64,000 bases of DNA from Gemmatimonadota bacterium. Its GTDB lineage: Bacteria > Latescibacterota > UBA2968 > UBA8231. How positions within the stretch are numbered: the first letter of the stretch is position 1; each line of letters begins with the position of its first letter. Made by a program: the position numbers and the translations under genes. The DNA lies in the NCBI GenBank assembly GCA_018673255.1, contig JABHDC010000189.1, positions 1 to 64,000 on the forward strand. The letters are read 5' to 3'. The notes beneath the pieces were generated by a model, which was not told the DNA's origin, did not search any database, and saw only the letters and a program-made list of their open reading frames with translations. Of this stretch, positions 17,911 through 26,516 are shown one piece after another.

Positions 17911-19284
17911 ATGAGCAACATCAAGATCGGCCTCGGCGAGACCATCATTACGCCAGGTGAATCTGTACGCATGCGCGGTTTCGCCCGGAGTCAGATGTCG
18001 ACCGGTGTTCACGATCACCTGCATGCTCGCAGCCTGCTGATCGAGGATGCTCATGGCAGCACGACGATCCTCCAGTCGATCTCCCTGTGCGGTCTGACCG
18101 AAGACTACGCCACCGCCATTCGAGCCGGTGTGACCGAACAGACCGGGATCCAGGGAGAGGGGATCCTCATCTCCTGCACGCACACCCACGCCGGGCCGAA
18201 TGTGGGTGGATCCCACGACACCTTCAACAAACAGGAGGTGGAAGCATCCATCGCCAGCCCCGCCTATCGGCAGTTCCTCGTGGACCAATGCATCGCCAGC
18301 GCCGTGGAGGCGTGGCAGACGCGTGCGCCGGGCAGAATTGGGATCGACTCGACTCGTGTGCTGGAACTTGGCCGCAACCGACGTACGCTGCTGTATGGGG
18401 GCGTGCACCCCGATCCCGAAGTCGCCGTGATCCGGATCGAGGATGCTGACGGCAAGTTGCGGGGAATCGCCTTCAACTATGGCTGCCATCCGTCGGCTCT
18501 GGACTGGCAGAACACCCTGTTCTCCGAGGATTGGCCCTACTACGCCATTCGGGACATCAAGCAGGACGTAGGCGAGCACGTGTGGGTCGGCTACTACCAG
18601 GCCGCTCAGGGCGACATCAATGTGGGCTACCAATCGGAGTTGTCCGCTGTCGGAGTCGATATGCCGGTGCGCACCTACGACTACATCCAGACCAAGGGGG
18701 CCCAGATGGCCGCCGCCGTGCTGGAGGCGCTGCCGGACGTGGTGACATCGGAGGATGTAGCGATCGACATCGCGGCAGACCGCTTCGACTATCCCCTGCG
18801 CCAGAGTTACCCGGTCACAGTTGAGCAGGCGCAGGAAGACGCCGACAAGGCAGTGCAGCGGCTTGCCCAGGCACAGGCTGATATCGAACTCCAGGGAACT
18901 CGTCGGCTCGATGATGCACATCGCCTGGCATTTGGGACCGATCAGCGGTTGCGCGCGGCGCGGCGATTCCACGAGGCAGACGATCACCCGGCGACGCGCA
19001 GCCTGCCACAGCAGGTCGTGCGCATCGGCGACAGTGCCTTCGTCACCTTCCCCGGAGAATTGTTCTCTGAGATCGGCCTGGCCATCAAGCGGCAGTCACC
19101 GGTGGACAAGACCTACATCCTCGGTGTGGCCTGCGGTCCGGGTGGATACCTGCCCTCTGCAGCCGAATTCCAAGAGGGCGACTACGAGGTCAATGGCAGC
19201 GCCTACGCACCCGAGACGGAAGCCGTCTGCGTCGCCTCGTGTGTGGATCTGCTGCGGCGCGTCAGCGATTCGGCGGGCAATTGA
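17911..19284 (+). CDS. Neutral/alkaline ceramidase-like hydrolase
   Basis: A 457 aa protein with an N-terminal domain of the neutral ceramidase family: IGLGETIITPGESVRMRGFA at the start and SCTHTHAGPN (metal-binding HTH-x-GP motif, about residues 86-95). A later FNYGCHPSALDW supplies another His. The ~640 aa secreted ceramidases have a signal peptide and a C-terminal Ig-like domain, both absent here, so this is the short cytoplasmic type often found beside catabolic genes. ATG 17911 has GGAAAGGA 8 nt upstream. The true substrate may be an N-acyl or ester compound other than ceramide. Confidence 0.82.
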   Translation: MSNIKIGLGETIITPGESVRMRGFARSQMSTGVHDHLHARSLLIEDAHGSTTILQSISLCGLTEDYATAIRAGVTEQTGIQGEGILISCTHTHAGPNVGGSHDTFNKQEVEASIASPAYRQFLVDQCIASAVEAWQTRAPGRIGIDSTRVLELGRNRRTLLYGGVHPDPEVAVIRIEDADGKLRGIAFNYGCHPSALDWQNTLFSEDWPYYAIRDIKQDVGEHVWVGYYQAAQGDINVGYQSELSAVGVDMPVRTYDYIQTKGAQMAAAVLEALPDVVTSEDVAIDIAADRFDYPLRQSYPVTVEQAQEDADKAVQRLAQAQADIELQGTRRLDDAHRLAFGTDQRLRAARRFHEADDHPATRSLPQQVVRIGDSAFVTFPGELFSEIGLAIKRQSPVDKTYILGVACGPGGYLPSAAEFQEGDYEVNGSAYAPETEAVCVASCVDLLRRVSDSAGN

Positions 19285-19378
19285 GCGTCAGCCAGGTCAG
19301 TCCCGCCTGGCCGGGTCGCGAACCGTTGCCAGATCCGCGTGTAATGACGGGAAGCGGTGCAGGCACTGACAGGCGCGG

Positions 19379-20965
19379 TCAGTAGCCGACGGCCTGGCCA
19401 TCCTTGCGCGGCTCCGAGGCTGCACAATAGCCGTCGTCGAGGCGGTAGATGATCTGCCCCCCACCGAATGCGGATGGTGGTTCGATCTGGAGCTGATGCC
19501 CCCGTTGGATCAGACCATCGCGGGTGGCGACAGGCATTTGTTCTTCCACGGCAACATCCATCCCGGCGTCGAACCGCCAGCGTGGCGCATCCAGTGCCGC
19601 CTGGGGATTCTGACCCGAATCGAAGATCCGTGTCATCATCTGCGCATGGCCCTGGGGCTGCATGTGCCCGCCCATCACGCCATAGCTGATCAGGGGTTTG
19701 CCGGCCTGCGTCACGAAGGCGGGAATGATGGTGTGGTATGGTCGCTTGCCACCACCCACCTGATTCGGATGACCCGCTTCGAGGGTGAATCCGCTGCCGC
19801 GATTCTGCAGGCTGATGCCCGTGCCGGGAACGACGATGCCGGACCCAAAACCGGCGAAGTTCGACTGAATGAAAGACACCATACGCCCATCGGCGTCGGC
19901 CGCCGTCAGATAGACGGTCTCGCCCTGGCCTGGTGTGCCAGCATCATGTGCCTGGGCCCGCGCGGTGTCGATGTGGGAGGCTCTCTGGCGCAGGTAATCA
20001 TCGTCGAGCAATTGCTCGAAATCGATGTCACGCGTTTTCGGATCGCTGACGTAACGTCTCGCATCTGCGTAGGCCAGCTTCATCGCTTCGATCTGCAGGT
20101 GCAGACTGTCGACGCCATCCGGATCCAGGTCACCCAGGTCAAAGTGACGCAGGATGCCAAGGGCAATCTGGGCGGTGATTCCCTGACCATTTGGCGGGAT
20201 CTCGTGTAGCGACTGGCCGCGATAGTCCAGCTGCAGCGGCGTCACCCATTCCGGCTCGTGGGCTGCCAGGTCCTGTGCTGTCAGGGCGCCACCGGTTGCC
20301 ACCGCATGAGCGGCGATCGCCTCGGCCAGTTCGCCTCGATAGAAGGCCTCCCCCTTGGAAGCGGCGATCAGTTCAAGCGTGTGCGCCTGATCTTCAAAGG
20401 AAAACTGCTCACCGGCCACCGGCGCCCGGCCGTCTCGCAGGAAGGCAGCCCCCCAGTCAGGTTGCTCAGAGAATGTCTGCACCGCCCGCGCCCAGGAGGT
20501 AGCCACCACGGGTGGGACCAGCCAGCCATGGCGCGCATAACGGATCGCCGGCTCGAAGAGGTCGGCAAACTCCAACTGCCCGAAGCGCTCAGACAAGGCC
20601 ACCCAGGCTGAGACACAGCCTGGCACGGTAACGGCATCCCATCCCTGCGTGGGCATACTCGTGCGCCCGGCGTAACGCTCGGGAGACCAGGCCGCCGGTG
20701 ATCGTCCCGACGCATTGAGCCCATGCAGCTTCCCGTCCGTATCGGCGAGGATGCAGAACGCGTCAGAGCCGATGCCATTCATCGTGGGTTCGACAACGGT
20801 GAGGGTAATGGCCGCTGCCAGGGCCGCATCGATGGCGTTGCCACCACGAGCCAGCATCTGCAGACCCGCCTGTGAGGCGAGGGGTTGTGAGGTGGCGACC
20901 ACATTGCGTGCCATGACCGGCATCCGGCGTGAGGCGTAGTCGAATTCCCACTTGAGTGGCATCAC
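19379..20965 (-). CDS. Gamma-glutamyltransferase-family Ntn-hydrolase
   Basis: A 528 aa GGT-family proenzyme. The N-terminal subunit has GGNAIDAALAAAITLTVVEP and GIGSDAFCI. The autocleavage site is GETVYLTAADADG, with Thr350 at the nucleophile position of E. coli GGT. After it come FGSGIVVPGTGI, NRGSGF and GGGKRPYHTIIP. No signal peptide is visible, unlike periplasmic GGTs, so it may be cytoplasmic and act on a gamma-glutamyl or acyl-amide substrate other than glutathione. The first codon is GTG 20965 with an ATG directly after it and AAAGGGA upstream. It diverges from the P-loop gene across a region holding three 13-bp repeats. Confidence 0.9.
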   Translation of the reverse strand: MMPLKWEFDYASRRMPVMARNVVATSQPLASQAGLQMLARGGNAIDAALAAAITLTVVEPTMNGIGSDAFCILADTDGKLHGLNASGRSPAAWSPERYAGRTSMPTQGWDAVTVPGCVSAWVALSERFGQLEFADLFEPAIRYARHGWLVPPVVATSWARAVQTFSEQPDWGAAFLRDGRAPVAGEQFSFEDQAHTLELIAASKGEAFYRGELAEAIAAHAVATGGALTAQDLAAHEPEWVTPLQLDYRGQSLHEIPPNGQGITAQIALGILRHFDLGDLDPDGVDSLHLQIEAMKLAYADARRYVSDPKTRDIDFEQLLDDDYLRQRASHIDTARAQAHDAGTPGQGETVYLTAADADGRMVSFIQSNFAGFGSGIVVPGTGISLQNRGSGFTLEAGHPNQVGGGKRPYHTIIPAFVTQAGKPLISYGVMGGHMQPQGHAQMMTRIFDSGQNPQAALDAPRWRFDAGMDVAVEEQMPVATRDGLIQRGHQLQIEPPSAFGGGQIIYRLDDGYCAASEPRKDGQAVGY

Positions 20966-21024
20966 AGGATTCCCTTTGGCATGGCAGCGTTGTCAGACAT
21001 GAACGAAGACGTCAATGTAACGAT

Positions 21025-21063
21025 TCATTGAGTCCGGTCACTGAGCCCAGTCACTGAGTCAGG
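21025..21063. repeat. Three tandem 13-bp repeats in a divergent promoter region
   Basis: tcattgagtccgg, tcactgagcccag and tcactgagtcagg follow one another without a gap (21025-21037, 21038-21050, 21051-21063). They lie between the divergent GGT (start 20965) and P-loop (start 21186) genes. The repeats probably bind a regulator; phase near one helical turn plus 2-3 bp. No palindromic half is obvious. Confidence 0.7.
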
Positions 21064-21185
21064 CGACTTTTGCATCAGGTCTCTGTACCGTATTCTCCTT
21101 CCCTTCTCACCCATCGTTCATTGACCCACTTGGCCACTGCGCTCAGGCGCGATGGCCTCGGTCCACCGCAAGAGTCAGGTAGCTG

Positions 21186-21803
21186 ATGCGCGTCATCGTC
21201 GTCGGATGTGAATACAGCGGTGTAAGCACGCTGATCTCGCAGGTGGATGCCTGGGGACAGGCTCGGGGAATTCACCACCACCTGGACGATCATTTCACGA
21301 TTCCCGATGCCTATCACCTCAGTGATGAAGAACAGGCGGCGATGCTGGACATGCTGCCGGCGATCAAGGAACGCTTCCAGCGCTTCCAACTCGTCTATCA
21401 CGTCCGCCTGCTGCACCGGTACCATCACATCCTGATGGGTGGCTTCCACATTGAGGAGGCGATCTACGGTCCGCAGTACTACTACCCGGGCAAGGCACAG
21501 GAAGTGCGCGAGTATGAGCCCGACATGCCGGACAGTGTCATCCTGGTGCATCTGCACGCCACGCCAGAGCAGATTCGGCAACGCATGCAGAGTGCGCCAC
21601 ATCCGCACCAGTTGGTTCTCGCGGAGGATGTGGAGGTGATACTGGATGCCTTCGCCGATCAGGTGCGACGCTCGTGGATTCGCCGCAAGATCACCATCGA
21701 CACGACGGATCTCACCCCCAGCAACTTGCTGGACAGCTTCCTGAAGCTGTCTGTCCCCCACCTGGAACCGGCCGATGCCGCCACGAGGATGCTGACTGCA
21801 TGA
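21186..21803 (+). CDS. P-loop kinase-like protein with substituted Walker A lysine
   Basis: A 205 aa soluble protein that begins MRVIVVGCEYSGVSTL. This is a Walker A layout (G-x-x-x-x-G-x-S/T) at residues 7-15, but the invariant Lys is Val. The rest looks like a nucleoside- or adenylate-kinase-like fold: VIPDAYHLSDEEQ (IPDAYHLSDEEQ), then PDMPDSVILVHLHATPEQIRQRM, in pieces SVILVHLHATPEQIRQRM, which is typical of the strand before a kinase lid (VxLxATPExIxxR). An ATGA overlap couples it to the dioxygenase gene. It may be a non-catalytic nucleotide sensor or a protein with an altered phosphate-binding loop. Confidence 0.75.
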   Translation: MRVIVVGCEYSGVSTLISQVDAWGQARGIHHHLDDHFTIPDAYHLSDEEQAAMLDMLPAIKERFQRFQLVYHVRLLHRYHHILMGGFHIEEAIYGPQYYYPGKAQEVREYEPDMPDSVILVHLHATPEQIRQRMQSAPHPHQLVLAEDVEVILDAFADQVRRSWIRRKITIDTTDLTPSNLLDSFLKLSVPHLEPADAATRMLTA

Positions 21804-22633
21804 CGGGCACCCCAAACACTGTTTCACCATTCGATTTCAGCACGCCCGTAACCGCCCGGCGTCGTGAAGAGTTCCTGCTGCTCTGGAACGAGACGCGTAA
21901 TTTCCTTCTGGGCCGTGAACTCATCCATTTCGACCTGGACTTCCCCAGCGCAGAAGAGATCGTCGATATCCTGCGGCAGCATGGGGACACGAAACTGAGT
22001 TCTAACCAGCTCGAGGATGATGCAGCCGAAGCCGACCTCGTCGACAAGCTGCGGAATGCGCCGCTGGAGCAGGTCATGGATCTGCCCTTCAACATTGCCA
22101 CCTTCGAACTCCACAACTTCTATGGCCCGGGACAATTCCTTGAGGAGTTTCAGCAGCGCGTCATGATCCCGTGGCGCACCTTCCTCTCTGCTGCGGGACT
22201 GACCTGGCAACGCTGCTATCCGATCATCTTCATCTCAGGCAAGGGCTGTAGTTCGCAGTTCCACGCCGACAATTCGCACGTGATGGCCTGGCAGATACAC
22301 GGCACCAAGGCTTTCCACGGCTTTCAGGATCCGAGCAAATACGGCCCGATCCAGAGGATCGTCGACGAGCGCAATCAGTACCGGTCCAGGCTGCCCCCCG
22401 AACACGACCCGGCGGATCTGCTCTCCTACTTCATGGAGCCGGGGGATATGCTATGGAATCAGCTGCTCACACCGCACTGGGTGGATGGCGGCAACGATGA
22501 CATCGCCGTGAGTGTGAATATCTCCCACGGTGGCATTCAGCACGCCGGCCAGTTCTGTCCGAACGAGCAGGTATTGCGACGCCGCTGGGAAGACCACCCC
22601 GAAGAAGCCTGGCTCGTTGACCAGCGCTACTAA
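21800..22633 (+). CDS. Cupin/phytanoyl-type Fe(II)/2-oxoglutarate dioxygenase-like protein
   Basis: A 277 aa protein with a likely iron facial triad: QFHADNSH (His-x-Asp) followed ~85 residues later by TPHWVDGG (second His). Between these lies MAWQIHGTKAFHGFQDP, reminiscent of JmjC/Cupin_8 enzymes in which a Lys or Trp flanks the iron site. ISHGGIQHA near the end adds another His. It probably hydroxylates a small metabolite. It begins at ATG 21800 in an ATGA overlap with the P-loop gene and is followed after 29 nt by a VOC protein. Confidence 0.72.
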   Translation: MTGTPNTVSPFDFSTPVTARRREEFLLLWNETRNFLLGRELIHFDLDFPSAEEIVDILRQHGDTKLSSNQLEDDAAEADLVDKLRNAPLEQVMDLPFNIATFELHNFYGPGQFLEEFQQRVMIPWRTFLSAAGLTWQRCYPIIFISGKGCSSQFHADNSHVMAWQIHGTKAFHGFQDPSKYGPIQRIVDERNQYRSRLPPEHDPADLLSYFMEPGDMLWNQLLTPHWVDGGNDDIAVSVNISHGGIQHAGQFCPNEQVLRRRWEDHPEEAWLVDQRY

Positions 22634-22662
22634 CACCAGATCATCACAGAGGGAGAGGGATC

Positions 22663-23046
22663 ATGAGCGTTCGAGGTACCGACTTCGTGTATTACCAGTC
22701 CAGCAACATGGAGAAATCCATCGAGTTCTACCGTGATGCACTCGGCCTCGAGATGTATGGCTACTATGAGGATTTCAAGTGGGCGGAGTTCAATGCCGGC
22801 AATGTCACTCTGGCCCTGAATGACCCATCCTCCTTCGATCCGCAGGCCACGGCACAATCAGGTGGCGCCGCCGTCGCCCTGGCCGTGGAAGATGTGGAGG
22901 CCATGGTGAAGGCACTGGAAGCCAGGGGAATTACCGTCACCATGCAGATCCAGGAGAGCCCCGTCTGCCACTTTGCCTGTATTCAGGATCCGGACGGAAA
23001 TTCCATCTGGCTCCATCACCGCAAGGATGGCACCTTCGCCGACTGA
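22663..23046 (+). CDS. VOC-family (glyoxalase/bleomycin-resistance/dioxygenase fold) protein
   Basis: A 127 aa single-module VOC protein with the paired beta-alpha-beta-beta-beta units: DFVYYQSSNMEKSIEFYRDALGL at the start (pieces SNMEKSIEFYRDALGL), VALAVEDVEAMVKAL in the middle and CIQDPDGNSIWLHH at the end. Likely metal ligands are the final-strand His pair and an upstream acidic residue, but these were not modelled. Good Shine-Dalgarno (GAGAGGG). It sits between a dioxygenase-like gene and an epimerase gene in one direction. Confidence 0.88.
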   Translation: MSVRGTDFVYYQSSNMEKSIEFYRDALGLEMYGYYEDFKWAEFNAGNVTLALNDPSSFDPQATAQSGGAAVALAVEDVEAMVKALEARGITVTMQIQESPVCHFACIQDPDGNSIWLHHRKDGTFAD

Positions 23047-23082
23047 TACGACCCAAACGGGCACCGGAGCCCATTGCTGCCT

Positions 23083-24075
23083 ATGAGAGTTCTCGTCACC
23101 GGCTGCGCAGGTCGCCTCGGATCGGCGGCCTGCGCTGATCTCCTCAGCCATGGCATTGCAGTTCGGGGCCTCGATCTGCATCCACCCGCACAGGTCGGGG
23201 ACATCGAGTTCCATTCCTGCGACCTGACGGCGCTGACGGCTTCCGAGTCTCTGGCCGCTCTGCTGGAGGGCATCGATGCCGTCCTGCATCTGGCTGCCAT
23301 ACCGGTACCGCGCCTGGGCACACCACCGGACATCTTCGACCTGAATTGCGCCGCCACCTTCCGGTTGTTCCAGGCCTGCGCCGATGCCGGTGTCGGTCAC
23401 GTGGTGGCTGCCAGCTCGATCAATGCCATCGGCTACTACTTCGGTCGCCTGCCCTTCGAGCTGGACTATCTTCCCGTCGATGAGGCCCACCCGGGTACCA
23501 CGAGCGACCCCTACTCTTTCAGCAAGCAGATCACCGAGCAGATCGCCGACTACTTTGCGCGAACGTCAGGGATTGCCTGCCGCTGCCTGAGATTTGGTGC
23601 CGGACTTGAGTCCCTGGACGCCCTGCGAGAAGGATTCGCCCAGCGGTTGCAGCAGGCACGACAACAGGTTGAGTCCCTTGGACGCCTGTCGAATGAAGAC
23701 GGGGTCAGAGAGGTCGACCGTCTGTGTCATCACTTCGACGAGGATCGACGCTCCGGCCAACGCTCCCCTGCTCTCACACCCGAGCAACGATCCCTGATGG
23801 GGTTGCGGCACAATCTCTTCAGCTTCGTCGAACTCGGCGAAGCCTGCCGGGCGATGCGACTGGCCCTGACCACACCGACTTCAGGGTCTGAGACCGTGTT
23901 CGTTGTGGATCGGCGAAATGGTCTCGGACTGGGTGCAGAGTTGCTGGCGCGTGTCATGTATCCTCACGTGCCGATACGGCAGCCACTGGTTGAGGATCAG
24001 TCGATCGTGTCCTGGACCGCCGCCACACAATTCGGCTTCGAGAGTCAGACCCCTGCCCGCCTGCTCCTCGGCTGA
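23083..24075 (+). CDS. NAD(P)-dependent epimerase/dehydratase (extended SDR)
   Basis: A 330 aa protein beginning MRVLVTGCAGRLGSAA (glycine motif at residues 7-13). It continues with DLTAL at the adenine-binding acidic site, AVLHLAAIPVP, a Ser-containing strand HVVAASSINAIGYYFG, and the Y-x-x-x-K motif in DPYSFSKQITEQ. ATG 23083 is chosen over an in-frame TTG 9 nt earlier. It is probably a sugar-nucleotide or sugar epimerase or dehydrogenase of the UDP-glucose 4-epimerase superfamily; its exact substrate is unknown. The operon breaks downstream (149 nt to the next gene). Confidence 0.88.
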   Translation: MRVLVTGCAGRLGSAACADLLSHGIAVRGLDLHPPAQVGDIEFHSCDLTALTASESLAALLEGIDAVLHLAAIPVPRLGTPPDIFDLNCAATFRLFQACADAGVGHVVAASSINAIGYYFGRLPFELDYLPVDEAHPGTTSDPYSFSKQITEQIADYFARTSGIACRCLRFGAGLESLDALREGFAQRLQQARQQVESLGRLSNEDGVREVDRLCHHFDEDRRSGQRSPALTPEQRSLMGLRHNLFSFVELGEACRAMRLALTTPTSGSETVFVVDRRNGLGLGAELLARVMYPHVPIRQPLVEDQSIVSWTAATQFGFESQTPARLLLG

Positions 24076-24153
24076 CTCGGTCAGGACAGAAGCTTCGGTG
24101 CATTCGACCGGAGGCAGACCGCTAATTCCGAGTTCGCTGATCCCATCGATCAG

Positions 24154-24183
24154 TTGTTTGCACGGTCCGGTGGCCGCTATCTT
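24154..24183 (+). promoter_or_regulatory. Possible promoter for the Gfo/Idh-VOC-SDR run
   Basis: TTGTTT (24154-24159) and TATCTT (24178-24183), 18 bp apart, lie in the 149-bp gap before the Gfo/Idh gene. They match sigma70 boxes only partly. Confidence 0.3.
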
Positions 24184-24224
24184 GAGCCACGACAACACCA
24201 GACAACAACAGTGGGACCAGCGCA

Positions 24225-25244
24225 ATGACAGAGGAACACCACGATCTCATCCGGGTCGGATTGATCCGATGCGATACACATGGGGCCTACTACGGCTCCC
24301 TGATGGCGGCCCACGACGCACTGCGACTTCAGCGCCCTCTCGAGGAGGGTCAGGCCGGCCGCTATTCCTGGCAGACAGGGGGCGCCCACTACTACTTCTA
24401 CACAGACTACGCCGATGCTTCACGAATGACCGTCGACGCCGTCGATGGCTTCCGGTTGTGCAAGGTGTGGGACGAACATGCGGATGCCGCCCAATGCCTG
24501 GCTGCCGTCTTCACCGAGCCTCCTCAGGTCTGCGCCTGTGTGGAGGATGTCAGCGACGATGTAGACCTCGTCTTCATCGCCGACTGCAATGGCGATGGCA
24601 GCGACCACCTTCGCCTGGCTCGTCCGGGTCTGGAGAAGGGCGTCGCCACCTTCGTGGACAAGCCGTTGGCCTACAGTGTGGAAGATGCCCACCAGATCAT
24701 CGGCCTGGCTACGCAGCACCAGGTACCACTGGCATCGGCATCGATATTGGATGCTCTTCCCGATGCGGCGCGCTTTGCACGACGCCTGGATGAAGTGGGC
24801 GATCTGCAATTCGGCTGCGTGCAGGGCGGCGGGCCGAGTCTTGCGGGACAGATCCACACCATCAGCCTCGCGCAACGCATTTTCGGCGATGGTGTGGTTC
24901 GTGTTCGTGCCATGGGTGATGGTGGACCCAACACGATTCACCTGGAGTATGGAGACCGCAACGATCGACCAGCACGAGGAGTCACGCTGAACTGTGACGT
25001 CGGGCCGGTCTGGCACTGCGCCTTTCATGCCAGCGCCTTTGGGCCGGCTGGCGCGATCCATTCTCCGCCAATGGGTGACTTCGACTTCCCTTCCGGCGCC
25101 GCTGAGATCCTGCGGCAGATCCAATCCATGATCCACACTGGCCGGACTCCAGCCACGTCGGGCCGCATGATCGAGGCCGTCGCCGTCGCCGAGGCATCGC
25201 GCCGGGCCCAGGCAACGGGACAAACCATCGAGGTCGCAAGGTAG
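24225..25244 (+). CDS. Gfo/Idh/MocA-family oxidoreductase
   Basis: A 339 aa protein with an N-terminal Rossmann-like region (IRVGLIRCDTHGAYYGSLM; the usual GxGxxG is reduced), DLVFIADCNGDGSDHLRLA and the signature VDKPLA at the site where the catalytic Lys of EKP resides. The C-terminal half has SLAQRIFGDGVVRVRAMGDGG and ends with MIEAVAVAEASRRAQATGQ, the usual Gfo/Idh tail. The weak dinucleotide motif may mean altered cofactor use. The stop is 3 nt before the next VOC start, so the two are one operon. Confidence 0.82.
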   Translation: MTEEHHDLIRVGLIRCDTHGAYYGSLMAAHDALRLQRPLEEGQAGRYSWQTGGAHYYFYTDYADASRMTVDAVDGFRLCKVWDEHADAAQCLAAVFTEPPQVCACVEDVSDDVDLVFIADCNGDGSDHLRLARPGLEKGVATFVDKPLAYSVEDAHQIIGLATQHQVPLASASILDALPDAARFARRLDEVGDLQFGCVQGGGPSLAGQIHTISLAQRIFGDGVVRVRAMGDGGPNTIHLEYGDRNDRPARGVTLNCDVGPVWHCAFHASAFGPAGAIHSPPMGDFDFPSGAAEILRQIQSMIHTGRTPATSGRMIEAVAVAEASRRAQATGQTIEVAR

Positions 25245-25247
25245 ACG

Positions 25248-25694
25248 ATGACCATCAAACGCTGTCACCATCACGGATTCACCGTCAGCAATATTGACAG
25301 ATCCCTCGCCTTCTACCGGGACGGTCTCGGCCTGGAGTGCCTGCGCGTGTCCCCCCGACGGGATCTGCCATCCTACGACCAGATCCTCGGATACCCGAAC
25401 GTGGCCCTGACGGTGGCCCTTCTGCGTCATCCGACCGACGAGTTTCTGCTGGAACTGATCCAGTACGAGCAGCCTGAGGGCAAACCACGCCCGCAGGAAA
25501 ATGCATTCATCGGTGCGTCCCACCTGGCTTTCGATGTAGAGGATGTGGACGCCCTGTACGAACGACTCTGCGACGCGGGATTTGAGGCGATCAACCCGCC
25601 CGTGGATATCGAGCGAGATGGGGCCGTCGTAGCCCGCGCCGTCTATGTCCTGGATCCCGACGGCATCAGTGTCGAGCTCTTTCAGGAGGCATGA
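25248..25694 (+). CDS. VOC-family protein
   Basis: A 148 aa VOC protein: HHHGFTVSNIDRSLAFYRDGLGLE (pieces HGFTVSNIDRSLAFYRDGL) with the first metal-site His, ELIQYEQPEGKP with an acidic residue in the third strand, SHLAFDVEDVDALYERL opening the second module, and VLDPDGISVELFQ with the closing Glu. This His-Glu-His-Glu arrangement fits a metal-dependent member (lactoylglutathione lyase or extradiol-dioxygenase-like). It starts 3 nt after the Gfo/Idh stop and ends 7 nt before the next SDR gene. Confidence 0.9.
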   Translation: MTIKRCHHHGFTVSNIDRSLAFYRDGLGLECLRVSPRRDLPSYDQILGYPNVALTVALLRHPTDEFLLELIQYEQPEGKPRPQENAFIGASHLAFDVEDVDALYERLCDAGFEAINPPVDIERDGAVVARAVYVLDPDGISVELFQEA

Positions 25695-25701
25695 CAATCC
25701 C

Positions 25702-26490
25702 GTGACAGACACATCCAGTGGACCGACGCTGGTCACCGGGGCCGCCGGGGCAATCGGTGCCGCGATCGTCGATCGAATCGTCAATTCTCAGGCGACCCCG
25801 GGTGATGCGGCCGGCACTGTCCTTGCTCTGGATCACGATGCAGATGCCCTGGATGAACTGGTGTCTCGTTATCCCGAGGGTGCCGTCCGGGGCATTCACT
25901 TCGATCTGGCGGATCTTGATGCGACACCTGACTTCCTGGACAAGCTGATTCAGGATCATGCGCCGATCCGTCGCATCGTACTCAATGCCGGCGTGTGGGA
26001 CGGCGCTCCGATCACGCAGATGCCCGATGATGTGTGGCAGCTGAACTTCGCCATCAATGTGACGTCGCCCTTCATGTTCCTTCGTCAACTGGTACCGCCC
26101 ATGGCCCGGGCAGGTGGGGGCGCCATCGTCTGTACCGCCAGCCGCAATGCACATCGCTCGAGCACGAACAATGCTGCCTATGATGCGTCAAAGGCTGCCT
26201 TGCTGGGACTGGTTCGGACCGCATCCGGTGAATTCGCCTGCGACCACATCCGGATCAATGCCGTGTCACCGGGCGTGGTCTCGACCCCCTCGACGGCAGA
26301 GATTGAGGAGGAACCTTTCCGGTCGGCGTATCTGCGGAAGATTCCGATGGATCGGTATGGTCGCCCCGATGACATTGCCGGCGTTTGCCTGTTTCTGCTA
26401 TCACATGAGGCAGGATACATCACTGGCCAGGATCTGATCGTCGATGGCGGCCAGATTGCCTGTCAGGACAATGGCCGACTCCTCGATTGA
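25702..26490 (+). CDS. SDR-family oxidoreductase
   Basis: A 262 aa classical SDR with TGAAGAIG (glycine motif), LNAGVWDG, CTASRNAHRSS (Ser strand) and YDASKAALLGL (Tyr and Lys of the active site). The C-terminus ends GQDLIVDGGQ, typical of the FabG-like group. GTG 25702 is chosen because translation then begins right at the Rossmann strand. AGGAGG lies 12 nt upstream within the VOC gene end. It is likely a sugar or alcohol dehydrogenase working with the Gfo/Idh enzyme upstream. Confidence 0.87.
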   Translation: MTDTSSGPTLVTGAAGAIGAAIVDRIVNSQATPGDAAGTVLALDHDADALDELVSRYPEGAVRGIHFDLADLDATPDFLDKLIQDHAPIRRIVLNAGVWDGAPITQMPDDVWQLNFAINVTSPFMFLRQLVPPMARAGGGAIVCTASRNAHRSSTNNAAYDASKAALLGLVRTASGEFACDHIRINAVSPGVVSTPSTAEIEEEPFRSAYLRKIPMDRYGRPDDIAGVCLFLLSHEAGYITGQDLIVDGGQIACQDNGRLLD

Positions 26491-26516
26491 AACGGTCTAT
26501 CACACGAGAGACTCCC

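Noticed and set aside
21075..21830. Long minus-strand open frame opposite the P-loop gene
   Set aside because: It is antisense to a gene with better codon pattern, a coupled downstream partner and recognisable fold; the antisense product has no domain.
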